Shown here: positions 26,521 through 36,771 of the stretch, piece by piece
Numbering within the stretch: position 1 is the first letter of the stretch
How the letters are laid out: the number at the start of each line of letters is the position of its first letter
Assembly (NCBI GenBank): GCA_001586965.3
Contig: LUCW03000216.1
Span: forward strand, 65,001-118,295
DNA: 53,295 nucleotides
Reading direction: 5' to 3'
Source of the DNA: Sphaeroforma sirkka
Lineage: Eukaryota; Opisthokonta; Ichthyosporea; Ichthyophonida
The notes under the pieces: model-generated
The model's database searches: none
Told to the model about the DNA's origin: nothing
What the model saw: only the letters and a program-made list of their open reading frames with translations
Made by a program: the position numbers and the translations under genes

Positions 26521-27832
26521 GTTTTAGGGTTTAGGTACCTTTATTTGTTTACACGCTATTGCTATATACAATATTCCAATGCCTTGTGTCCGAAGACCTG
26601 TGGCGGCCGGCAGGTGTCGCAGTTTGTGCCTTCTCAGGTAGAGGCTAACTGAACTATCTAATGGCTGAGTTGTTACGTTGCGTTTAGTTTGCTATGTGGC
26701 TTGGTTTCTTTGGATATGTAGTTCTATGGGTTATGTGAGTAGCAGTGTGTAAATCTTAACTGATTGGAAACAAGTGCTGAAAATATACTGTGACCGATTT
26801 GCATTTCGTATTACTGAATATGAGAGATCAGTAGCGTCACTACTGTCTCGGACTCACTACCGCATCACTGGGTTGCGATTTGCAACTGTTTCTGCCGGTA
26901 GGCGCTTAGGGCGGATGTGTTCCAGGGGGTGGGCGTTTCATAGCAGAGTGTTTGTGGATATAATTGCTATTCAGCTTCAAGTCAATGCAAATCTGTCGTA
27001 GGCGCCAACACTTGGTAAAATCAGGTGGATCTAGACTGCTAGTGATGTAGGAGAGAGTGATATCTATTGGGATGTTGTTTTATAAATCCTGCTCTATATC
27101 GAACAGGGGGTGAATATGGTGGTTGGGTAGTGTGCGTTTCCAATACTGTCGTGTGATTATGTACGCTGTTGCCTCTGGGTGAAGCGTTTGGAAATCTATT
27201 TGCGGATTATCAATCCACAGTACTCTATTAGGTTGCTGGTAACGATATGTACTAGCCAGTGATGGCCATATGAATTCATTGCCTGGGTGTGCACCATTTA
27301 CACGTAACGTATGAACTATAGTAGTCATGAAACGCGGCACTGTAAACACTATTTCTATGAGTATGTTTGGTTCTATCGGTCTCTTGTGTATATACTCATC
27401 GATCGTGAATTGTTAGCATGTCTGTATAACGCTTGCGACTACTAAGTGCATCTAGCAGCGTCTTATTAACTAATACGCTTTTCTGTGGTGCGATCAGTTT
27501 GGACACAAACTCTAACACGAAGGGACATGTAAAGTGTGTGGGCGTGTCGAATCGGTAGCTTTCTTCTTCGCCGGGGTAGATGTGCCGAAATCTCAGCTCA
27601 CGTGCTGCCTGCACCTTCTTCCTTGTTTGGTTTCTTTTTGGTATAGAAAATCTTCAATTGTCTGTATAGTTTATAATATGGATAAAAATAGATGTTCTCG
27701 CGAGCGAGCATGGTGAGTCCCATCGGGGTGAAAACGGATTTCCGTTTGTTCGTATAGTTTTGCAGTGGATTTCTGATTGACATTCTACTAATATGATTGA
27801 TTAAACTTACACATTGCCACTCACACAGTGCC
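26521..27832 (-). mobile_element. LINE copy 1, 5'-truncated
   Basis: Corresponds to the 3' part of LINE copies 2 and 3. Frames on the minus strand (27832-27600, 27614-27396, 27349-27080) match their C-terminal region (ALCEWQCVSLINHISRMS, then RKRYTDMLTIHD). The 3' untranslated end is shared (TACCTTTATTTGTTTACACG on the plus strand), followed by a short telomere-like tail at 26522-26536. Similarity stops near 27832, the 5' truncation point. The zinc-knuckle segment is deleted relative to copy 3 near 27540. Inactive. Confidence 0.85.
26522..26536 (-). repeat. Telomere-like 3' tail of LINE copy 1
   Basis: Two TTTAGGG-type units (TTTTAGGGTTTAGG on the plus strand) directly follow the element's conserved GGTACC-flanked 3' end. 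Confidence 0.75.
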
Positions 27833-27958
27833 AGCATATTTTTGGAGAACACATACAGTCTCGACACCAGGTGCCTTTTTGTGCATTTCACAACAAGAAT
27901 ATATATATATAACTTTAACAATATATGTTGGTTCATCCCATAATTACACTTGTTGGGA

Positions 27959-28330
27959 ATGACTTCCGCAATTTGTCTTACTGATTCCAATTCTAATACC
28001 AGAGCAAGTTGCTGCACTGTCAACATTTGTGCACCGTGTAAGCAGCAACTCGTCCGTTTTGGAAACTTTACCTGTCCACAATGTCGCCGCTACTCTGCCG
28101 AGACCATGGAAATGACCCTTCGTGCGGCCACACTGGCTTCCGATACCAAATTTCTGGTCGAGATGATACAAGACCACTGGGAAACTGTTCTCTCGGTATG
28201 TTCACCCAGCGACCTCAGTGCTGTTGTCTCTGAGGCAATTAAGGGTGGATTTATATCTGAGAGACAGATGCTCGAGTACCGCCTCCACAAGCTTCAGAAC
28301 AGTTTTACCGAACTTCGTTCTAATGAATAA
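27959..28330 (+). CDS. Small RING-like zinc-finger protein
   Basis: A 123-residue frame from ATG 27959 to TAA 28328-28330. It contains AIC, then CC, CAPC and CPQC: a RING-like spacing whose second half (C-x2-C-x11-C-x2-C) is clear, while the first pair has only one Cys and the usual His is missing. The C-terminal part (KFLVEMIQDHWETVLSVCSP) is predicted mostly helical. An AATAAA (28326-28331) overlaps the stop codon. The 5' end of LINE copy 1 lies 126 bp upstream, so an upstream exon with the missing Cys may have been lost or separated. RING proteins act as E3 ubiquitin ligases; activity here is uncertain. Confidence 0.5.
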   Translation: MTSAICLTDSNSNTRASCCTVNICAPCKQQLVRFGNFTCPQCRRYSAETMEMTLRAATLASDTKFLVEMIQDHWETVLSVCSPSDLSAVVSEAIKGGFISERQMLEYRLHKLQNSFTELRSNE

Positions 28331-28331
28331 A
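28326..28331 (+). promoter_or_regulatory. AATAAA overlapping the stop codon of the RING-like gene
   Basis: The hexamer shares bases with the TAA stop, a compact 3' end. Confidence 0.45.
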
Positions 28332-28496
28332 TATACTTTGACTCCTGGTCTCGACTGGGATTGCCTTGTTTTAACTGAAAAAAACCCCCATTCTTTTGCA
28401 AAAAAAGCGAAAATACCTTAATTATTTTTCCAAACACAAAAGTACCTTAATTTTCTGCACTTTTTCGAATTTCAAAATCTGAAATCTTGACTCAAA

Positions 28497-29310
28497 AAAA
28501 TAATTTCAAATTCTGAGACCCACAAACCGTGGCTCAAATTCTGGCTTCAAATATAATTTAAATTCTGGCTTCAAAAACTTGGCCCAGAAATTTGTTTCAA
28601 GAAAATATATATACTTCTGGCTTCAAAAATAATTCAAATTCTGAGACTCACAGACTGTGGCTCAAATTCTGGCTTCAAATATAATTCAAATTCTGGCTTC
28701 AAAAACTTGGCCCAGAAATTCGTTTCAAGAAAATATATATACTTCTGGCTTCAAAAATAATTCAAATTCTGAGACTCACAGACTGTGGCTCAAATTCTGG
28801 CTTCAAATATAATTCAAATTCTGGCTTCAAAAACTTGGCCCAGAAATTTGTTTCAAGAAAATATATATACTTCTGGCTTCAAAAAATAATTCAAATTCTG
28901 AGACTCACAGACTGTGGCTCAAATTCTGGCTTCAAATATAATTCAAATTCTGGCTTCAAAATATAATTCAAATTCTGGCTTCAAAAACCTGGCCCAGAAA
29001 TTTGTTTCAAGAAAATATATATACTTCTGGCTTCAAAAAATAATTCAAATTCTGAGACTCACAGACTGTGGCTCAAATTCTGGCTTCAAATATAATTCAA
29101 ATTCTGGCTTCAAAAACCTGGCCCAGAAATTTGTTTCAATAATAATATATATTTCTGGCTCAAAAAATAATTTCAAATTCTAAACTGTGCCTCAAATACT
29201 GGCTTCAAAAACCTGGCCCAGAAATTTGTTTCAATAAAAATATATATTTCTGGCTCAAAAAAATATTTTCAGATTCTGAGACTCACAGACTGTGTCAAAT
29301 ACTGGCTTCA
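28497..29310. repeat. Satellite of roughly 130-bp units
   Basis: Six to seven units, each with TTCTGAGACTCACAGACTGTGG, CTCAAATTCTGGCTTCAAAT and CCCAGAAATTTGTTTCAAGA in the same order. Each unit holds three or four sub-copies of TTCAAATTCTGGC. The plus-strand frame at 28914-29183 is a repeat artefact. Confidence 0.93.
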
Positions 29311-29728
29311 ACAATCTGGCCCAGATTATTGGCCGACACCACAAAAAGACTGTGTCGGTGTTTTCACAGGTCCCAGTCGCTCGGTCAATTTTTGGAAAAC
29401 ACAGAACAGTCCCCGAATCCATTACTCTCGGTCATTTGTTTTGTTTTGGAAATAGCCCTTGATCCTTTTTTTTTTTGAATTTTAAGTAGTTTTGGAGACT
29501 GTAGTGCCATTTGTTTAACAAACAATCACAGCTTCTCAGTCCGCTTCTAATTGAAACATTAATCGTTTTTACACATATTTATACACAAATCTATACATTT
29601 ACATACACACACATTAAAATTTACATTTATACACGCACATATACATATGCATACACCCTTATATATTTTACATATATGTGTGTTTTAAACACATGCATTA
29701 AATTTACATATACACATACACATGCACC
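29311..29728. other. Repeat-rich spacer
   Basis: Contains a CAGTCGCTCGGTCAATTTTT phrase related to the repeats at 15.2 and 25.7 kb, then ACATAC/ACACAT-rich low-complexity sequence up to the SET fragment. Confidence 0.5.
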
Positions 29729-30058
29729 ATGGTTCGAACTGGCGCGTGTAATCAACTCTGCCGATCACATCACGATATCAACACTGAACTTGCGTGCTCG
29801 AACGCAACGGAAGGGGCCATGGGAGTTTATCGCTTCAAGTCGATGTTTGCGTGTACAATGCGCAACATCGAGGAAGGCAAAAAAATATTAACCGACTACG
29901 AAGACAGTGTGGCCAGGGTATTGTACATGGTGAGGATTTCAGATCATGTACCATCAAACAGGTCGTGTAGTCCTATAGGGGATAATATTATTTATTTCAA
30001 AAATGAAGTGAGCGAGCACGCAACCTTCGAAAGATGCCGAAGAGGGTTAAGCTTATAA
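29729..30058 (+). pseudogene. SET-domain gene fragment, C-terminal half
   Basis: The frame opens with ATGGTTCGA like the SET fragment at 19247, but continues at once into the second half of a SET domain: NTELACSNATEGAMGVYRFK, then MFACTMRNIEEGKKILTDYE, matching the family's asparagine-rich NHxC strand and the GEExxxDY motif. After a possible donor (GTGAGG at about 29930) similarity fades. The SAM-binding N-terminal strands are missing. It is therefore an internally deleted copy of the same gene, complementary to the one at 19247. Confidence 0.55.
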
Positions 30059-30847
30059 TAAAAGGTACCGATTATCTATCGTGACAACTTTTCATACGGT
30101 TTCTTCAATTTTGGCATACTTGAATGAAATTTTGTACTCATGTACACAAGCATATGTGTATGGGAATTAACCGTACGGATTTTGTTATTTGCACATGTCG
30201 TACTCGTATGTACATGTAATGTCAAAGTGTAGGCTGTTTTTTTTGCATGTACATGTACTTGTAAACGTGCATGTAACACCCAAACAGTAGCTTGTTACTC
30301 ACGAATGCAGACTAAAATGTAATTTGTACATAAACATAATTTGTACCTAGACACACTTGTCCTTATATACTTGTATTCAACACACCATGTTACATATACC
30401 CTTACATATACACATCTATTTACACACGTATACACATATTTACACATACATATACACAATTATATACACTTATATATACACGTACATATACACATACATA
30501 AACACATGTTTTCTTGATATTCTGCACGATAATAATGCGTGTACATGTGTACTTGTGCATATACACATAGGCAGCACTTATCCTGTATACTTGCATGCCA
30601 CATACTATACCGTAGTGACAATTTTTACAAACCGACTTTTCCAACTGATCGATCCAACTGCTTTTGTAGCACAATGCAATAAACTTATACCCAAACAAGC
30701 AAGTGTCGTGTAGTGCAATAATGCCTACACGCGCTGTGTCTACATGTCTTTTTTTTTGGAAGTCGCGTCGGGTCCAGCATTGCCAATACTTGGCCTCTTG
30801 ATCAACCGTGCACGGTACAACGAGTGTATATATGTATAATGTATGTA

Positions 30848-30879
<32 letters not shown>

Positions 30880-31088
30880 ATACATGTTTATATATATATA
30901 TGTACATATGTATGTATGTAGCACTTATTCTTGTAGACTTGCATGCAGCGCTAATCACGGCAACTCAATACCCAACTCTATTAACTCGGCTGTCAGTCTC
31001 TCCTTCACCCCAATTCTCACCGCTTGAGATTGTACATTGTTCAGATAGTCCGCTATCTTTGCACCTTTCACACGGTCTTGAATCGCTG
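30059..31088. other. 3' flank of ankyrin gene copy 2 with low-complexity runs
   Basis: 30060-30640 is CA/TA-rich without a gene. 30640-31088 is the 3' flank of the minus-strand gene and is homologous to 19425-19795 beside copy 1 (shared ATGCAATAAACTT, GGAAGTCGCGTCGGG, CCCCAATTCTCACCGC). An (AT)n(GT)n insertion at 30850-30920 is specific to this copy. Confidence 0.6.
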
Positions 31089-33716
31089 CTACACTTTTCT
31101 CTTCAACAAAAAAACATCGCCGTCTTCATTGGGGTTCCATTGGCAGTGGGCCACATGCACATGTGCGTCGCGACCACAGTCCTCCAAGCAAAGGCCACAG
31201 AAGGCTCGATCGCACAGATCGCATGTCAAAGCGGTGCACCCGTCAAAGTCAATCAGTGCTCTCCGACACAGGCTATTGGGACACCGTAAGGTCAGCATCT
31301 CATCATCGCAAATCACGCGTACGTGCCTGTCAATGTCCGACTCTTGCTGGCGTTCTGCCAGCGTGCGTTCGAGGTCGTTCCGGAACTGCTGTTCAAGTTC
31401 CTGTTCACGCACAATCATGATGCTGCGCAAGTACGTCTCGTAGGCTGCAGCCTCCAACACCGCTGCGAGTTGCGCATTCGTGTAGGGAACAGCCAGGCAC
31501 TCGCCCGGGTGGTTGGGGCACAGCAGCTCGTGTGTATCCCTGACACGCCCCGGCCCGTTGTAGTTTACATTACAGCACTCGCGTATGTGTGCCTGGGCAC
31601 AGCTACGACAGAGAGTGTGCCCGTCGCCGCATTCCAGATATCCGACCGCCGTAAAATTGTCGGTGCTGCTGTCGCTGTCTGTGCGCGAACCAATGACAAT
31701 TTCCTCGTAACACACTAGACACTCGACTGTGCGAACTTCAATATCTCGTCTGCGCCGAATCGCCTCGTCACGTAACGCTCTCAACGCAGCCGTTTCAGCC
31801 CGCAGTTGGTTCTCCAGCCGCAGCCGCTGCTGGGTCTCCACCTCAAGGCGCAGCCGCCATCCGTGCTCCGTCTGTCGTTGCACATCTTGGGGCGTCATGC
31901 TGGCTTGTTGTTGGCGGTCAAGCGCAACAAGCTCCATCATGACAACCCTTGATGTTGGTCGGTGTTTGGATTTGCCTAGACACCGTTGCGCCACACCCCT
32001 CAGGTTTTCGAGCGCGCTCTTTGCTGCGGCATTGTCGCTATCGCATCGTGCATCGATGTGCAGACCACCGCTTTCGGCGTCAATACGGAAATCGTAAACG
32101 TCCTCCTCGTCGCTCATGGACTCCAACACACGACCACTAAACAACTCTGAGAGAACCAGCCCTAACGAATAAATTTCGTTTTGCTCACCGTAGCGACTGT
32201 TATTCATCAAGTATCTTGGACACGAGTAGGCCGGTGTACCAAACCCACGCTGCCGCGCTTGCGTGGTTACCGTGAACGTAGGGTGCTGGAGAGCCTGTGG
32301 GGCGTCTGGTACCATAAAGGCCAGCCCACAGTCGATCAGTTTGGGTTCGAGAGTGGCGGTCAGGACGACGTTGGCGGATTTGACGTCGCGATGGAACACT
32401 CGCCCCCCCTGCTTCGGATTGTGCATGAACGCGAGCGCCTTGGCGATGCCGGCCGCAATGCGCATTCGCACGGGCGGGACAAGGAGTCTCGCTTTGGTGT
32501 CGTCCACCAGGTTATCGGCCAGACTGCCGTGCTCACCGTGCTCGTACACCAGGTACGCCGCCCGTGTTTCTAGGCTGAGTGACCAGCCCACTAGTCGGAT
32601 GATATTGGGGTGTCGGATTCTTTCTAGCAGCTCGACCTCGTGCTCCACGCTGGTGCGGTTCGATTCAAAGTCGGTCTCGCTCTGTAGTGCCTTAACGATC
32701 AACCTGAAAAGGTGGTGTGCAACCAGCGTTATTTCGTGCGAAACTACATTTATATCAACGTGCACAAAAACTTGCGAGAATTTGGTATTGTTTTTGCACA
32801 TACGTAAGGTTTGTCACCAAGTCGACGCCACGGTAAGCTGTCCCGAACGCCCCCCTGCCCACCACCCGATGGTCGCTGAAATGATCGGTTAGGTGGTTGA
32901 TGTATGCTACCGAGACACGTGTGCAAGTATCAGGGTCGATTCGAACGATGACTTCCTCCTCCTCATTTTTGGAATGCGACTGTGGGAGATTATGCACGCG
33001 TTACTTTTATAACACAAAATGGAAGCGAGTCAAGAAAGCAAGTGAAATCACGAACCGACATCACTTACAGAGTCAAAACGATCCTGAAAAACTTGAACAT
33101 TTGCCTCCGACTCCTCCAGTTGCAATTTCAAGGTGTGCACTTGTTCTGTGAGGCTCGTCCCATCTGCCTCCGACTCTTCCAGTTCCAATCTCAAGGTGTG
33201 CACTTGTTCTGTGAGGCTCGTCCCATTTGCCTCCGACTCCTCCAGTTGCAATTTCAAGGTGTGCACTTGTTCTGTGAGGCTCGTCCCATTCGCCTCCGAC
33301 TCTTCCAGTTCCAATCTCAAGGTGTGCACTTGTTCTGTGAGGCTCGTCCCATTTGCCTCCGACTCTTCCAGTTCCAATTTCAGGGTGTGCACTTGTTCTG
33401 TGAGGCCCGTCCCATTTGCCTCCGACTCCCCCAGTTGCAATTTCAAGGTGTGCACTTGTTCTGTGAGGCCCGTCCCATTTGCCTCCAACTCCTCCAGTTG
33501 CAATTTCAAGGTGTGCACTTGTTCTGTGAGGCTCGTCCCATTCGCCTCCGACTCTTCCAGCCGCAATCCGAAGGCATGCACTTGTTCCGTGAGGCTCGCC
33601 TCATTTGCCTCTGACGTTTCTAACGACTGCTGCAACAAACATACATGGCCCTTCAGGGTGCCAAACTCACGTAGCATCTCGCCCACTACTTCAGGTTTGA
33701 GGGGTGTAGATCCGGA
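31089..33716 (-). CDS. Coiled coil - TKL-type protein kinase - RING/IBR (RBR) module of ankyrin gene copy 2
   Basis: Three exons joined in frame: 33716-33069 (216 codons), 32979-32804 and 32703-31089 (introns 89 and 100 bp). Exon 1 is a coiled coil of about eight near-identical 23-residue units (LTEQVHTLKLQLEESEANGT). Exon 2 has the Gly-rich loop GRGAFGTAYRG. Exon 3 has the VAIK-type Lys (IVKAL), HPNIIRLVGWS, the catalytic HRDVKSANVV near 32390, DCG for DFG near 32333 and the GTPAY activation segment: an IRAK/Pelle-like TKL kinase with all catalytic residues. After a helical linker come RING1 (CLVC, CGDGHTLCRSC, CPNHPGEC) and a RING2-like block (CPNSLC, GCTALTCDLCDRAFCGLC) with a candidate catalytic Cys. 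It thus couples phosphorylation to ubiquitin transfer. Upstream ankyrin exons splice into exon 1 in phase 0. Confidence 0.82.
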
Positions 33717-33948
33717 CTGTAATCAACATTTAAGTATTAAAATCTCACGCATCAATCGGCGAATCCACATTTTCATAAACTAGTCGGCATGCAACGTATT
33801 CATTCATTCTTGTGGCCCACCAAAACACCAATTGTTAGCAACCTTAGCGCTATATACATTCACACGCACACGCACACGCACACGCACACGTACAGCACGT
33901 AGACGCACTCGCCCACACACCGGTACATATACATTAGGATCCACTTAC

Positions 33949-36653
33949 GTTGTCTTTGACATGGATATCCGCACCCTTGGCCAGCAACAGCTCAACCACG
34001 TCCTTGTGTCCTTCCCCTGATGCCGAGTGCAGCGGCGTCCAACCATACTGTTGCAACGAATCCATCAATTGTTAGCACTAGTTGTGGTATATGCGTTGAC
34101 GCACACGTACAGCACGTAGACGCGCTCACCCCACACCGGTACATATATACATTAGGATCCACTTACGTTGTCTTTTGACATGGATGTCCGCACCCTTGGC
34201 CAGCAACAGCTCAACCACGTCCTTGTGTCCTTTCTGTGATGCTGAGTGCAGCGGCGTCCAACCACCCTGTTGCAACGAATCCATCAATTGTTAGCACTAG
34301 TTGTGTTATATGCGTTGACGCACACGTACAGCACGTAGACGCGCTCACCCACACACCGGTACATATATACATTAGGATCCACTTACGTAGTCTTTGACAT
34401 GGATGTCCGCACCCTTGGCCAGCAACAGCTCAACCACGTCCTTGTGTCCTTTCTGTGATGCTGAGTGCAGCGGCGTCCAACCACCCTGTTGCAACGAATC
34501 CATCAATTGTTAGCAGCACTAGTTGTGTTATATGCGTTGACGCACACGTACAGCACGTAGACGCGCTCACCCACACACCGGTACATATACATTAGGATCC
34601 ACTTACGTAGTTTTTGACATGGATGTCCGCACCCTTGGCCAGCAACAGCTCAACCACGTCCTTGTGTCCTTTCCCTGATGCTGAGTGCAGCGGCGTCCAA
34701 CCACGCTGTTGCAACGAATCCATCAATTGTTAGCACTAGTTGTGTTATATGCGTTGACGCACACGTACAGCACGTAGACGCGCTCACCCACACACCGGTA
34801 CATATACATTAGGATCCACTTACCTTGTTTTTGACATGGATGTCCGCACCCTTGGCCAGCAACAGCTCAACCACGTCCTTGTGTCCTTCCTCTGATGCCA
34901 AGTGCAGCGGCGTCTCATCAAACTGTTGCAACGAATCCATCAATTGTTAGCACTAGTTGTGTTATATGCGTTGACGCACACGTACAGCACGTAGACGCGC
35001 TCACCCACACACCGGTACATAAACATTGGGATCCACTTACGGGCCTTTGACATGCATATCCGCACCCTTGGCCAGCAACAGCTCAACCACGTCCCTGTGT
35101 CCATACTGCGATGCCATGTGCAGCGGCGTCTCATCAAACTGTTGCAACGAATCCATCAATTGTTAGCACTAGTTGTGTTATATGCGTTGACGCACACGTA
35201 CAGCACGTAGACGCGCTCACCCACACACCGGTACATAAACATTGGGATCCACTTACGCGGCCTTTGACATGCATATCCGCACCCTTGGCCAGCAACAGCT
35301 CAACCACGTCCTTGTGTCCATTCCCCGATGCCATGTGCAGCGGCGTCAAAGAACCCTGTTGCAAAGAATCCATCAATTGTTAGCACCCTTAGCATTATAT
35401 GCATTGACGCACACGTACAGCACGTAGACGCGCTCGCCCACACACCGGTACATATACATTAGGATCCACTTACGTTGTCTTTGACATGGATGTCCGCACC
35501 CTTGGCCAGCAACAGCTCAACCACGTCCCTGTGTCCATACTGCGATGCCATGTGCAGCGGCGTCCGACCATCCTGTTGCAACGAATCCATCAATTGTTAG
35601 CACCCTTAGCAATATATGCATTGACGCACACGTACAGCACGTAGACGCACTCACCCACACACCGGTACATATACATTAGGATCCACTTACCTCGTCTTTG
35701 ACATGGATGTCCGCACCCTTGGCCAGCAACAGCTCAACCACGTCCTTGTGTCCTTCCTCTGATGCTGGGTGCAGCGGCGTCCTACCACCCTGTTGCAACG
35801 AATCCATCAATTGTTAGCACTAGTTGTGTTATATGCGTTGACGCACACGTACAGCACGTAGACGCGCTCACCCACACACCGGTACATAAACATTGGGATC
35901 CACTTACGCGGCCTTTGACATGCATATCCGCACCCTTGGCCAGCAACAGCTCAACCACGTCCCTGTGTCCATACTGCGATGCCATGTGCAGCGGCGTCTC
36001 ATCAAACTGTTGCAACGAATCCATCAATTGTTAGCACTAGTTGTGTTATATGCGTTGACGCACACGTACAGCACGTAGACGCGCTCACCCACACACCGGT
36101 ACATATACATTAGGATCCACTTACGTAGTTTTTTGACATGGATGTCCGCACCCTTGGCCAGCAACAGCTCAACCACGTCCTTGTGTCCATTCGTTGATGC
36201 TGGGTGCAGCGGCGTCCTACCACCCTGTTGCAACGAATCCATCAATTGTTAGCACTAGTTGTGTTATATGCGTTGACGCACACGTACAGCACGTAGACGC
36301 GCTCACCCACACACCGGTACATATACATTAGGATCCACTTACGTTGTTTTTGACATGGATGTCCGCACCCTTGGCCAGCAACAGCTCAACCACGTCCTTG
36401 TGTCCTTTCCCTGATGCTGAGTGCAGCGGCGTCCAACCACGCTGTTGCAACGAATCCATCAATTGTTAGCACTAGTTGTGTTATATGCGTTGACGCGCAC
36501 GTACGTACAGCACGTAGACGCGCTCACCCACACACCGGTACATATACATTAGGATCCACTTACGTCCTCTTTGACATGGATATCCGCACCCTTGGCCAGC
36601 AACAGCTCAACCACGTCCTTGTGTCCATTCTTCGATGCCAGATACAGCGGCAA
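33949..36653 (-). CDS. Ankyrin exon array of gene copy 2 (13 one-repeat exons)
   Basis: Exons 36653-36564, 36441-36343, 36224-36125, 36006-35908, 35789-35691, 35572-35474, 35355-35257, 35138-35041, 34922-34824, 34705-34607, 34485-34387, 34266-34167 and 34047-33949. Nine are 99 bp and encode one 33-residue repeat (pattern xGxTPLHxAS, then [19 protein letters not shown]). The 5'-most is 90 bp and lacks the first residues. Two are 100 bp and one is 98 bp, each with an indel in the last dozen bases before the donor, at T or G runs. All introns are phase 0. The donor of the last exon leads into the coiled-coil exon. The repeat core is invariant while the first residues, the position after TPLH, the region before GHKD and the last two residues vary. 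Ankyrin repeats bind protein partners; these variable positions lie on the usual binding face. Confidence 0.85.
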
Positions 36654-36771
36654 CTGTTGCAACGAATCCATCAATTGTTAGCACCAGTTGAGTTATTTGC
36701 ATTGACGCACACGTACAGAACGTAGACGCACTCACCCACACACTGGTACATATACATTAGGATCAACTTAC

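Noticed and set aside
31163..32892. Several plus-strand frames of 120-210 residues across the kinase/RBR region
   Set aside because: Antisense shadows of the kinase/RBR exon, whose catalytic and zinc motifs fix the coding strand.
33133..33783. Plus-strand Cys/Ser-rich repeat frame (VCTCSVRLVPFASDSSS)
   Set aside because: Antisense of the coiled-coil repeat. The minus frame has splice sites and heptad pattern, the plus frame has neither.
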